64,000 nt of DNA from Pegea sp. RAD2-039. Lineage: Eukaryota > Chordata > Thaliacea > Salpida > Salpidae. The stretch spans positions 1,612,001-1,676,000 of the forward strand of contig JAQGEQ010000380.1 of NCBI GenBank assembly GCA_034620365.1, given 5' to 3'. The number at the start of each line of letters is the position of its first letter. The stretch's first letter is position 1. The translations under genes were made by a program, and so were the position numbers. Below are positions 44,120-54,915 of this stretch, in pieces. The notes beneath the pieces are model-generated. The model worked only from the letters and a program-made list of their open reading frames with translations. It was not told where the DNA came from and did no database searches.

Positions 44120-44300
44120 AGAAAAAATCACAGTTTAGAAATGACAATGTTGGTAATATTAAAACGGTTCAACTTCTTTTTGAACAACACGAGTGATTCT
44201 GACATGACAATGTCTGATGACAGCTGATTCCAAGTACTAATTGTGCGGTATGAGAAAAATTTGCTCTAATAAACGTGATTAGATATTCTAGATATACTAA
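44120..44300 (-). mobile_element. C-terminal fragment of a non-LTR reverse transcriptase (copy 1)
   Basis: The minus strand from about 44262 down to 44133 reads FFSYRTISTWNQLSSDIV followed by ESLVLFKKKLNRFN and a stop, the typical end of a CR1/Jockey-like reverse transcriptase (RxVxxWNxLPxxVVxAxSVxxFKxxLD). It is closely related to the end of the longer fragment just to its right, so it is a second truncated copy in the same orientation. Confidence 0.6.
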
Positions 44301-44539
44301 ATTATCAAAATGTATGCCTTAAAGATTAAAGTAAATAATTAGTCGTTATAGCAAACACAACAATATAACTGGAGAGAAAAAATGATAGGTCACAAGGAAC
44401 CATAGTTTAGTAAAGTATAAAGTATAATGGGAACACTGCAAAGGCAAGTTTATACAAGTTATAATAAAGCTAGGAATACAATGAGATACATAGTTACTTA
44501 ATAATAATAAATAAAATTTTAAATAAATAAAAATAATTT

Positions 44540-45110
44540 AAAAAAGAGAAAAATCACAGACTAGAAATGGCCATGTTGACAATATTAAAACGGTTCAACT
44601 TTTGCTTGAACAACACGAGTGATTTTGAGATGATAATGTCTGATGGCAGCTGGTTCCAAATATTAATTGTGCAGTTTAAGAACAAATTTGTTCAGAGTAA
44701 TTTGCATCAAATTTAAGGTCAGCCAAATTGTGGATAGTTCCAATAATAATAATTAAGTTGTATTTGATCCGTCGAATTTCCAAAGTATCTAAATTTAAGA
44801 GTCTGAGACGATTTTCATAACTATAATATTTAATATTCGGTTTCCTTCATATCATTTTCGTAAGTGCTGCCTGAACAGATTCAACTTTCTGATATCACCA
44901 ACTTGGGATGGCATCCATGAACTGACTCTGGATATTCAAGAATTGGACGTACAGGCAATTTGCAGAGATTGATAAAAAGCATGGATCCGTAAAATAAAAA
45001 CTCTTTACAATAAGGTAAACAAGATTGATCAATTTTGCAAAGATTTTAGAAACATAGTTGTGCCATTTAAAGTTAGATGATAGGGTAATGCCGAGGTCTA
45101 GGACCAAAGA
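44540..45110 (-). mobile_element. 3' part of a CR1/Jockey-like non-LTR retrotransposon, decayed (copy 2)
   Basis: The minus strand begins with DLGITLSSNFKWHNYVSKIF (family DLGVxISSDLKWSxHI), passes through LINLVYLIVKSFYF, then SYENRLRLLNLDTLEIRRIK (family YExRLxxLxLxTLExRRxRGDLI) and ends with IWNQLPSDIIISKSLVLFKQ. Frameshifts and stops interrupt it. It is the thumb and C-terminal region of a reverse transcriptase; 5'-truncated copies are usual for LINEs. Confidence 0.75.
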
Positions 45111-45549
45111 TTTTTTTAGGAAAATCTTAATGAAAATCTTAATATGTTATTAAACTTTTACAGATTGATTTAAAGCATTGTTTGTATAATCAACAATTTC
45201 AGATATTTATTTATCAGCTATTTTAATTTTATTTTTTAATTAGATAAATTTCTAAGTGTAAGGATTAGAATCAAAAATAATCTTTAGATGCTATTTTAAT
45301 AAGGAACTTTGTGAAGCATAGTTTGAAACTAATTCGAGTTACAAATTCAGCTGTAGGTTAAGTTTAAGGTTAAAAGTAGATTATAGATCTAAGATTTCAT
45401 GTGAGAAATAGGAAAATTAGAAGTTCTAAATTTTACTCGTTAAAAAAACCTAAATCTTGTCTTTATCAACAACACTTTTATAGGTGACAGATATTGATGT
45501 AGTGATATATTCAGGAAGAAAATTCTAAGCCTTTGTTACCCTATCAAAA

Positions 45550-45995
45550 ACACGTTAATTCACTGGGTGTTATGAAAGGTTTTGAATGGTTTCTTCTTGA
45601 GCCTCAAAGGACTATGGAAGATCTTTAAATTATTCTATGAAGCTAAGATGATAAAAAACTTCGAATAATCAGATAGTGATATATAATCAGAAAATAATTG
45701 TCTATATAACGAGGTTTTAATAATTAGTTCACCTAACATCTATCACTTATATATTAGTTTAATAAGTAAATTTGTACACATGTTTTGTTGTATAGTTATA
45801 AATAAATTTCTATAAAAAGATATATATTTATAAAAAATCAATTTTAAGATCACAGTTGCTGCAGCGGTGACCATCTGAAGAACTACATGCATCTAATGAA
45901 TATTCCCTTTGCGCTTCAATGTTTTTTATATTGTCAAGTTTTAACGTTTACGGCCAAGGTAGGCCTTTTTTACTCTATTCTGCAACTACATTATG
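45550..45995 (+). repeat. left long direct repeat (LTR-like) of a Ty3/gypsy relic
   Basis: AGGACTATGGAAGATCTTTA, TATAACGAGGTTTTAATAAT and ACCATCTGAAGAACTACATG recur in the same order and spacing at 46918-47345. The two copies are a few per cent diverged with short indels and bracket the integrase relic, as LTRs would. Confidence 0.65.
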
Positions 45996-46850
45996 TTAAA
46001 CCTTTTGTTGTACAGATATCACTAGAGCCCAGCATCATGTGAGGTCATAAAACCTCCCATAGTCACTGGCGGATATTAGGAGATGTTGTGGTGAGAATAT
46101 TTTCTAAAATGCCCAAAGTCTTACCAGCTGAGCGAAGACACTCTTCAATGCTACACAACCGATGGAAAGGTTTAACATGGATTTTAAGGACCTATCGCAA
46201 GTACTACTAAGAATATATTTTTCTTGTGGATTGTTGACGAGTTTTCTAAATTTGCTTTCTGTTTACCGTTTTCTAAGCTGGATTCTAACACGGTATTTAG
46301 CTTCTTGGAGGAATTGGTTTTGAAACTTTCAGTCATATCCATTCAGATTGGGAGTCGTCTTGATAACTGAATCTGGTACAAAAAAGAAGTGCATGCAGTT
46401 GTGACAACCCCCTTACTACCCACAAAATAATGGCTAGGTAGAAAAGCATAATGGAATAGTCTTGAGGGCAGCGAGATTTGCCTTGAAGTTCAGTGATTTA
46501 CTAGCGAAAGATTAGGAAAAAGGAGTAAGGAGGATGATAACGTAAAGAAGTTTGAACTGCTGGAGGCTAACCTGATGTGCGAGTGAGTCCGCTATCCGGA
46601 TGGCAGGAAGTCCAACGGTTCTTGGAGCGATTTGGCAAAATACCCAAATGATGATGAACAAGATTTTGGTGTTCATTCAGAACGAGGTAACAGAGAGGAT
46701 AGTCCCCGACGGGTGGTAACGCTAGCCTGAAGAGCGGGAGAAACAGCCGCGTGGAGGTTCACCAGGTTTTTTAAAGGAGTTTCTCCAATACGCTAGGGTT
46801 GGGACTAATTTTAATTGATGGCTATATTTAGTCAACGTTTAATCTTTACT
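45996..46850 (+). mobile_element. Ty3/gypsy integrase relic
   Basis: In several frames the plus strand gives KTLFNATQPMERFNMDFK near 46125-46185, then FLWIVDEFSKFAFCLPFSKL (integrase core around the first catalytic Asp), TTP and YPQNNG with VEKHNGIVLRAARFALKF near 46410-46500 (the H/Y-PQxNGxxER region), and VRVRYPDGRKSNGSWSDLAK near 46580-46640 (the C-terminal module). This order is typical of the K02A2.6/KRBA2-like branch of Ty3/gypsy elements. Stop codons and frameshifts show it is dead. No gag, protease or reverse transcriptase is present between the repeats, so the element is internally deleted. Confidence 0.75.
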
Positions 46851-46917
46851 GTTTGGCCCAATTATTTTATATGATATATTTGAAATGTAAAACAGTAAAG
46901 TACACTCTATAAAAGAA

Positions 46918-47345
46918 TACGTTACCTCACTGGTTGTTGAATGGTCTTGAATGGCTTCTTCCTGAGTCTCCAAGGACTATGGAAGATCTTTAAATTATTC
47001 TATGAAGCTAAGATGATAAAAACTTCGAATAATCAGATAGTGATATATAATCAGAAAATAATTGTCTATATAACGAGGTTTTAATAATTAGTTCATCTAA
47101 CATCTATATTAGTTTAATAAGTAAATTTGTACACATGTTTTGTTGTATATTTATAAATCAATTTCTATAAAAAATCAATTTCTATAAAAAATCAATTTTA
47201 ATATCTCAGTCGCTGCCGAAGCATTGACCATCTGAAGAACTACATGCATCTAACGAGTATTCCCTAAGAGTATTTCTGTTTTTTTTTTATTGTCAGGTTT
47301 ACGGCAGGGCATTTTTTTACTATGCCGCAGCCACCTCATTTTCTG
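46918..47345 (+). repeat. right long direct repeat (LTR-like) of the Ty3/gypsy relic
   Basis: Mate of the copy at 45550-45995. It lacks a short stretch (CACTTATATATT) and duplicates TTTCTATAAAAAATCAA. Confidence 0.65.
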
Positions 47346-47623
47346 AAAAACTCTATAATAAAATAAAACAGATATGAATACACTACTTGAGGTTCTAGCT
47401 GAATCTACAAGAAATTTGTAAAAATTTTCTGAAAGAATATTTAACAAAACAACCTCCAACAATATTTTATTTTCTAAACTAAACTTATTAATAATTTGTT
47501 TTTATAACTCTGAAAAATTTATCTCATAAATCCTAAGTCATCAATAAAAAAATAATCATCTTTCCTCAAATGTCAATCAAATTTCAAGAAATATATCATT
47601 GGTGTTTTTATTAAGCACAATAT

Positions 47624-49106
47624 TTACTTGCCGCGTCGTGCTTTCATTTTTTTCTGATAGAATTCCAACTCTTTACCTTCTAGAATGTAGCCATCACATC
47701 GGCCACATTGCCCTGGACGAGATGATATACAAGCTAAAAGTCGGCCTTGGGCAAATTGCTCTTCTAACGAAGCAGCAAGCTTTGGAAGCTTTTGACGGTC
47801 AGCTAGTTTTTTGAGAACCTTCTTGGATCGTTTAACAGCTTCGTCCTCTTTCACCTCTGTTTGCTTTTGTGTTCCACGCTTTTTGGCAATGGGAAGACCA
47901 TAATGGGATTCATACCTATTATTTGGAAATTGTTTTTGTATATTTTTTCGTATAGATACTTTTTTAGGATATATTTTACTCACTATTAAAATTATAACGA
48001 GAATTATTAAATTAACTCAATCAAATCTAAATACAATTTGTGTATATGTATATATATTTTTTATATGTTAGACATTAGACATTTTATACATTAGATAAAA
48101 GATATTTTTATGTTATGCCTGTAAAACTAACTAGTTTTTACCAACTTAACTATGAAATCTATTCTTTTTATATATATAAAAAATATATAAAAAATCAAAT
48201 CATTTAAATCAGCTTAAAACTTTTTTAAAAGCCAAATGAAGAATACAAAAAGAAATTAACAAAATGAGTAGAAACTAATGTCACTTAAAAAAGTAGAGTA
48301 ACCTTACCAACTTATAAAAAATCTATTACATAAATATAAAGTTAGCCCACTAAATTCACTATAAAAAATTACTTTCTGAGCTTACTACATGCATTATTAT
48401 AAAAAACTATTATAAATTATCAAAATTAAATTCATAGCAGTTCAATTAAATAATTTCATATATATATATTTTTTATATAATTCACATTAGTAGTTTTTTA
48501 AATTTTTAATCAGTACGAGTTGAGATCTAATCATTTTTAAAATATATATTATTAAAGATATATAGTTGCATTTATGTAACTCCAGCTTATTCATTAATTA
48601 AGGAAAAGAAAACAAATCTATTTCTATACATCTATACTTAATTTTTCTGAGCTTTAAATTCTTCAAATAAAATAAAAAACAATTATAAAAATCTATCATG
48701 AAAAACTAACAAACTTATTCTTGGGTTGCAACCAAAAGTAATTAACTGTTTTTTAAATATAAAGAACTCACCAAGCTCTAAATGGAGCGCTGTCCACTTG
48801 AATGATGGCATTTTTCACCAGTGTTTTGGTTCGGAGTAATTCGTTATTGCTGGCATTGTAAGTAACATCCAAAATTCTAGTTTTGCGCGTACAAGCTTCA
48901 GAACCCCATGAAAAGTTACCAGTATCTAGGCGAAGACCACGAAATTTAGTATTTCCACCTCGAGTGCGAACCAAATGAACTCTTCTTGGTCCAATTTTGG
49001 TCATAGCAGTTGGTCGGCCTAATTCAAACTTTCGCTTCTTTCTTGGTTGGGGTCTTTTACCTCCAGTCTTGCGACGTTTATGCCATGAATCCTGAGAAAT
49101 ACCCAT
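47624..49106 (-). CDS. RPS8: 40S ribosomal protein S8 (eS8)
   Basis: eS8 is a structural protein of the small ribosomal subunit. Two exons: 49106-48772 and 47915-47624, joined by a GT-AG intron that splits the Trp codon of [11 protein letters not shown] (family RQWYESHYALP). The protein starts [18 protein letters not shown], followed by [30 protein letters not shown] and [18 protein letters not shown], and the second exon contains [20 protein letters not shown] and ends MKARRGK. The length of about 208 residues is normal and all family blocks are intact. The acceptor-like CTATTGCAG lies one base before the ATG, so the 5' end is made by splicing. I found no clear C/D or H/ACA snoRNA in the intron. 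Confidence 0.97.
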
Positions 49107-49184
49107 CCTGCAATAGTAATGTACTAGACGGACTTATCAGCTAAAAGAACTCGGCGTGTGTAGACTAGGGAAATATTTATCAAT

Positions 49185-49220
49185 GCTATATAGTGTTTCT
49201 ACATGAAAACACTATATAGC
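49185..49220. repeat. perfect 14-bp inverted repeat upstream of RPS8
   Basis: GCTATATAGTGTTT, an 8-base gap, then AAACACTATATAGC. It lies about 80 nt before the RPS8 start codon. It would form a stable hairpin and contains TATATAG on both strands, so it may be part of the promoter. Confidence 0.7.
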
Positions 49221-49479
49221 TTTTGTACATACATTAAACTTTCTTTATTTTAAAATTATAGAAAACACTTATATCCTAAAAGTAAAATTAATTATTTTAT
49301 TTTCATGCTACCATTTGGTCATAGTACGGACTTTACAACTTTCTAGTTTAAGATTGGTTCTTTTACATACAATCTTTTTGTTGGTTCATACGCTAAATAA
49401 CGAAGCTAGAATAACCTCTCCGAAGCAGAAACCAGGGTAAAAATCACAGAAATCCAGTTGCTACCCACGCAGCAGGATT

Positions 49480-49612
49480 CTAATATTAGCACTAAAAAGT
49501 TATGCAGTGGAAGGAAGGATTGATGCAACCCGCTCCCAGTTGGCATCGCAAGAGCTGCCAGAACGACACTGAATATTGCCTACGAGACTTTAACTCCGGT
49601 TAAAATTTATTC
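49480..49612 (+). repeat. dispersed repeat, copy 2 (mate at 43.03-43.16 kb)
   Basis: See the mate for the alignment. It is a G+C-richer island in AT-rich DNA between RPS8 and PRPF18. Confidence 0.5.
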
Positions 49613-50017
49613 GTACAAAAAAATGATTTCTACTTTACTTATCAATTATTCATTATGTAAAAATAGATCCATGATATACAAATATTTATAAAAAATACTA
49701 TTATCAAAGGTAGAGATTCATCTTTAAATTTCTCAAACTAACAATCGAGTTTAAAGATATTTTCAAACAGAGAAGTTATCTATTAAAGAAATCCCATAAT
49801 TTGCTGAATATATAGATATTTTATTGAGCTTATCAACGTTAACAGATTTCAATCTGCCTGTTTTATCTATCAGTCTTAAATTAAAATTACAGAGAAATTT
49901 TGACTGAAAATGTGTTTTATACATTTGTACCAAACTATTAGCATCACCAAAACTTTATCAGGGTTTCTCGAGTCGATTTTTTATTGCCATCAATATATAT
50001 TAATGTTACTTAATAGA

Positions 50018-50090
50018 TGTTATTTGTGAGAATGTGTGTTAGCGAGAGGTGCTCTTTTCAGGCACCCTCCTTCGCATTTATTGTCATATA
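50018..50090 (+). repeat. left arm of a 3.3-kb inverted repeat pair around PRPF18
   Basis: TTATTTGTGAGAATGTGTG, TTAGCGAGAGGTGCTC and CAGGCACCCTCCTTCGCATT match the reverse complement of 53330-53400 almost base for base. Each arm contains its own hairpin, GGTGC and GCACC around a T-rich loop. Confidence 0.85.
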
Positions 50091-50727
50091 TAAATATTAT
50101 TTATTTAAATTAAGATACAATATAATAGAATTTATTTGTTTAGCACATATTTTTTTTCAGCTTACATATTAAGTGTTCAAAATTATTTCATTTTTTTAAT
50201 ATTTCTAAAATTTAATTTTTATGGCAAACATTTCTTACTTTTTACAACTGAGGTACTTCTGTCCATAAATAAATGTTTGTTTTTTATCTTATTTATTATT
50301 CTTGAAATCATTTGATGTTTTCATTTTAACCTATATTTTTTTATAAACTGATTAAAATTTTTACATATAAACAAAATTTATATTTTGAAAAATGTCAACA
50401 TTAAAACTACTTTTTTATGTCATACAATTGATTTTGGTTCTTGTCTTAATTTTTTTCTATTTTCTTATTTACTTTATTTTTTAAATAAGAAAACCATTTT
50501 TAATAAGGTTTGAATAAATTTAATTAATTTATTCATCATTTTAACTCAAAGTTTTAAATCAGCTTTCTTTTTTAATATTTGTAGTATTATTAAAATTTTT
50601 ATTTATTTATATAAATTGACTATTTTTTTTACTTGAATTTTTATAGTATAATTAATGATAATAACTTCAATAAAAAATATAAACTTACTTGTTTCTTCCA
50701 TTCTATAATTTTAAAGCTTTCTTTAAA

Positions 50728-52594
50728 ATGGACTTTGCATCATTAATGAAAACTGAAATTAATAGAAAAAGAAAATATTTAGAAGAAAAAGGCCTTCTTA
50801 ATGTAAGTAACTATTTATAAAAGTTATGGTAATTTTTTTAATATTTAAATTTTCTATTTTGGTGTTGTACTTAAATATTATTTTTAAAATATTTATCAAT
50901 CTATGAAAGAAGTGCAACTTTAATTGATGTTTTATTAGGATGGGAAAACATATTTTAAAAGGTCTGCGCTTGCAGAAGCAGAAAAAAAAGATTATGAAAA
51001 ACTTCATGGCATTAAAAGAATTGAAGAAAAAAACATCAAACTTGAAAAAACTGATAAACATTTAGATGTACTTGCTGAAATTGGACCTGACGAAGAAAAA
51101 CTTCCAATGACACTGTCAAGACAAGAGGTATGACTTATTTATTGTGAAATCTACTTACTAATGACTTATTGTATAGGTTATTAGAAGGCTACGTGATAGA
51201 AATGAACCAATCAGTTTATTTGGTGAATCTCATTATGAAGCCTTTCAACGGCTTAGAAAGTTGGAAATCACAACTCCTGATATTAATAAAGGATTAAGAA
51301 ATGATTTTAAAGTGAGACCATAATTTAGAATAGAGTATACTTTTTATTAAAGATTCATTGAGAGATTAACTCAAGTATTCTATGATAAAAAATATAAATA
51401 AAATGTTTTGTTAATTATTGTTTACAACATTCTTATATATATTCTAGTGGCTTAGATAATTATGAAATTTCAACTGGAAGAGCCACTAAAGTTTTCAATT
51501 TGCAGCAAAAGCGCAGTAAATAAAAATTCCCTCTTATTATATTCTCTTTTATAAAGTCAATTCATCAAATCTCAAAAATGCAAATCAGGTTTCAACATCA
51601 CTAAATTGTGACTGCTTTTTTATCTAACTGTTGGTTATTCTTATTTATTTATTATTTATATTTTATATATTTATCAATCAAACTTTCTAGGCTGCTATGG
51701 ATAGACTGGAACAAGAGAATATAGATGAAATTGTAAAACAGCAAGGTGGTGAAAGCTCATGTACAGATGTAAATATCAGTAATGAAGATGAAGTTACAAT
51801 GGAAGTTTTACAAGTAATCTTTATTTGACATTTGCAATGAAATCTTTTGTTTTGAATTCATATATAATTGTTAATCAAGTAAAAGCTTCTTTTACTAATT
51901 TATTGAAAATATTATTTTGTTTATCTAACACTTTTGATCGATTATAATAGAAAGAGGCATCAAGCTTCAAAAAGAAGAGAAAAAAGATTGAAGATAAAGA
52001 TTGTGATTTAGTTTTGAAGACAATGAAAGTAATTTTTATAAATATTTAATTTCATTCAAATAATTTGATCAAATTGACTAATTTTAGTTTCTTCTTCGTT
52101 GTTGGGCAAATGAGTTAAACGAAATGCCAGATGAAAAAAAGAGTAGTGTACAATGGCGAACTCAGTCTGCAATTCATCGACAAACAGAGACCTATTTGGC
52201 TCCCTTATTTACACAACTGAAGAAGAGAACAGTCGCAAATGATATTCTTGAGTACCTCTCGAACATCATCTGTAATTTGCTCAAAAGAAATTACGTACAA
52301 GTATGAAGTAATCACTAGAATTCAGTGATTAAACTGTTAAATCACCAGGCTAGTTCAATTTACCTTCAAATGGCAATTGGAAATGCTCCATGGCCAATTG
52401 GAGTTACCATGGTTGGAATTCACGCTCGTACAGGTCGTGAAAAGATATTCTCACAACAAATTGCTCATGTTCTCAACGATGAAACACAAAGAAAATTTAT
52501 ACAAGGACTCAAACGTTTGATGTCTGTATGTCAACGTTTGTATCCAACAGATCCTTCGAGATCGTTAGAGTACAATGGAATTAAAAGTCTGTAA
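50728..52594 (+). CDS. PRPF18: pre-mRNA-splicing factor 18
   Basis: PRPF18 acts in the second step of pre-mRNA splicing with the U5 snRNP and SLU7. Exons start at ATG 50728 ([20 protein letters not shown]), then about 50940-51127 ([17 protein letters not shown]), 51178-51312 ([17 protein letters not shown], the SFM/PRP4-like motif), 51692-51812, 51952-52028, 52088-52300 and 52351-52594. The PRP18 domain includes [31 protein letters not shown], and the near-invariant loop and helix [39 protein letters not shown] and [16 protein letters not shown]. The end is [10 protein letters not shown]. Length and order match the family (human 342 residues). The acceptor-like TTTTAAAG 11 nt before the ATG is weaker than at other genes here. 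Confidence 0.95.
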
Positions 52595-52704
52595 AATAAT
52601 TCTGTTCGATATTCTTCTGTAAAAATCTTTTCTTGTGTTATAATAAAACTTTTTGATATAAAATCAAAAACTATACTAATGTTAAATTAAAAAAAATAAC
52701 CGAA

Positions 52705-52775
52705 AGCTTAGCTTTAGACGGAGACCACAAAACTTAGTACTTCTATCAGTTGCTTCTATTTGAATCGTTTTGTTT
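52705..52775 (-). pseudogene. short RPS8-derived fragment
   Basis: On the minus strand, AGTACTAAGTTTTGTGGTCT with following CCGTCTAAA matches RPS8 exon 1 (AATACTAAATTTCGTGGTCT, TCGCCTAGA), giving STKFCGLRLKAK against [12 protein letters not shown]. Only about 40-60 bp are alignable by eye. It lies 3.8 kb to the right of the parent gene on the same strand. Confidence 0.4.
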
Positions 52776-53060
52776 GTTAAAAACAGCCTGTTTAGAGCTA
52801 TAGACGAAACTTTTTTGACGAGTATTTTACTTAACAGTTTTACTATATGGTAGAAAATAATCTATTACTAAAAATAGCTCTATATATAATTCTATTTGCA
52901 ATACATGTTTTAAACTAACTTACGCGTTAGTTCAGATACTGTACTTTACAATTTAGAACAGTTTCAAGTTGAAACGTATATTACAATGATATTGTGTAAT
53001 ACAAAAGACTTTGATTTAAACTACTACAGTTGTCAGCAAAAGCAGCCTAAATAAAGTAAT

Positions 53061-53321
53061 CTAAAGATACCAAAATCTTAATGATAATATGGACAATATA
53101 CTCACAGATTTTGCATTAACTAGTCTTCCATTAAGGATTGGTCCAAGGGCGTGATAAGGTCTTTGATAAAAAATCAAGTTTGGAACGTCACATAGACCAC
53201 AAAACTTATCAAAAGTCATTTGGGATAATTTTCTTTTTGTATACTTCTTTGGCCATTGGATACTCATTTTATAAATAAATAGTGCGGTTGGTATTAAAAG
53301 CGCAAAAAACTCGTCTTTCAT
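53061..53321 (-). other. unassigned open frame next to the inverted repeat
   Basis: An 86-residue frame containing MSIQWPKKYTKRKLSQMTFD and CGLCDVPNLIFYQRPYHALG. It could be an exon with a donor at TCT/GTGAGTATA near 53100, but I do not recognise the protein and find no second exon. It ends at the same inner edge as the right inverted-repeat arm, so it may belong to a mobile element. Confidence 0.25.
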
Positions 53322-53329
53322 TTATTTAT

Positions 53330-53400
53330 TACAATAAATGCAAGGAGGGTGCCTGAAAAAAGCACCTCTCGCTAACACATTCTCACAAATAATATGATGT
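53330..53400 (-). repeat. right arm of the 3.3-kb inverted repeat pair
   Basis: Reverse complement of 50018-50090; differences are one TG unit and a CT to TT change in the loop. Confidence 0.85.
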
Positions 53401-54890
53401 ATATACTTATAATGAAAATAACTTAATTATAGTATAAATTAAACTATCTTTTGCTCAAGAAAAATTTATCGCAATAAACCATACTTATTAAAACTTGAAG
53501 TAACATAAAAATTAGTCCAATTAGTTGCTATGTATAAATGACGAGTGCCAACTTGCACGGGGAATTCCCGATTCTTAAGATTAGTTGTATTGCTTGTTTT
53601 TCCTTGTCATTATCTACTTCCTTAATTGTTTTAGTTAAAAAATTTGAAAGTTAGAAAATAGTCAAATTAAATTTCAATTAATTGCAACTACATTCTATGA
53701 AATTCATAAAAATTTATTTTCCAGAACTTATAGTTTTTATTTTTCAATTTTTATAACCTTATTTTCTTTTGTAATTAAACTTTCAGTGAATTTTTTGAAA
53801 ATCATTATATTTACTCAAACTTAAAAGATATTTGTTAGTTTATTTCAGCTAAAAAATGTTAACTTTTCTCATGTTTAGTTAAAAATGAGTATAAAATGAA
53901 AAAAATAGATAAATGATTTATTGCTAATAATTATCTTAATTATTTTATTATTATTATTCTGAATATTGACAAGTTTGCATAACATTTTATTGATGTCATA
54001 TTTTTTTCTATAAGCAATACTTCAAAATAATAAATATTAAAAACTTAGTTTCAAATAAGTTATGAATTGAGGTTTGATTGGAATGTTAGGACTTTTATCG
54101 AGTAAATTTAAAATCTTTTTAAACTTGTTTACTTTACTCAAGTAATTTAGGATTTTAAAATATTATTAATATGATTTGAAATACATATTTTTTTCATTCT
54201 TTAACTATGTAATAATAATGAATAAATTGTTGATAGCTTTTTACTTATTTCTTTTTTATTTTTCAATATTGTTTCAAAATTTTATACTGTTAAGTAAAAA
54301 ATTATATATTTTGATTTATCTGATCATTCTATTACGTAATATTCTAAATGTTAGGTTTGGTTAAATCTCTGGAATATAAAAAAATGCAATTTTTATTAAA
54401 TTTAATAAATTTTAACTTTGTAAAAAATTTATATTTTGTAAAAAATATTTCAATAATTTTTTTGAGTCTTTTTCTAGTAATTTAAATTTAGAAAACTTTA
54501 ATTTGCAAATGTTTTTATGAAACTCTTATAGCTTATTTGGTATCCTTTAGCTTATATTATTGATTTTTTTTCAGTTTTCTTTCTTATATTTGTTTTCAAT
54601 TGTCTCAGCAAACCATTCTTGATATGTAAAGCTAAGTTTAATTAGTTTATTTAGCAGTGTTTGTTTTATAAAGTTTTCTGGAATAGACTCATTTATTAGT
54701 CTATCTTTTGTTATTAAAATTTTTAGTACTTTACGAATGTTTTAACCAAACAATCTACATATATCTCTTATTTCATTTGTGTTGACTTTATAACTTTAGT
54801 TCTAGTTTTAATTTTTGCTTGTTTTTAAAATCTATATATTTATTATTATTTTTAATAGTATTATGTAATTTAATCATTTTATTTTATTTA
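53401..54890. other. AT-rich intergenic stretch upstream of SEC63
   Basis: About 1.5 kb of T-rich DNA with no supported gene. Presumed SEC63 promoter. The open frame at 54176-54364 is Phe/Leu-rich AT translation. Confidence 0.4.
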
Positions 54891-54896
54891 TTTTTT

Positions 54897-54898
54897 AG
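54897..54898 (+). other. putative splice acceptor of the SEC63 5' UTR
   Basis: ATTTTATTTATTTTTTAG ends 17 nt before the SEC63 ATG. Confidence 0.45.
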
Positions 54899-54915
54899 AT
54901 TAAACAATTTCTAAA

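Noticed and set aside
47916..48771. snoRNA in the RPS8 intron
   Set aside because: Vertebrate RPS8 introns host C/D snoRNAs, but I could not find paired C and D boxes with terminal stem here.
50040..50075. Hairpin with T-rich loop as a histone mRNA 3' stem-loop
   Set aside because: GGTGCTCTTTTCAGGCACC resembles it, but stem and loop lengths do not fit the 6-bp/4-nt consensus, there is no histone gene nearby, and the sequence recurs inverted at 53.4 kb.
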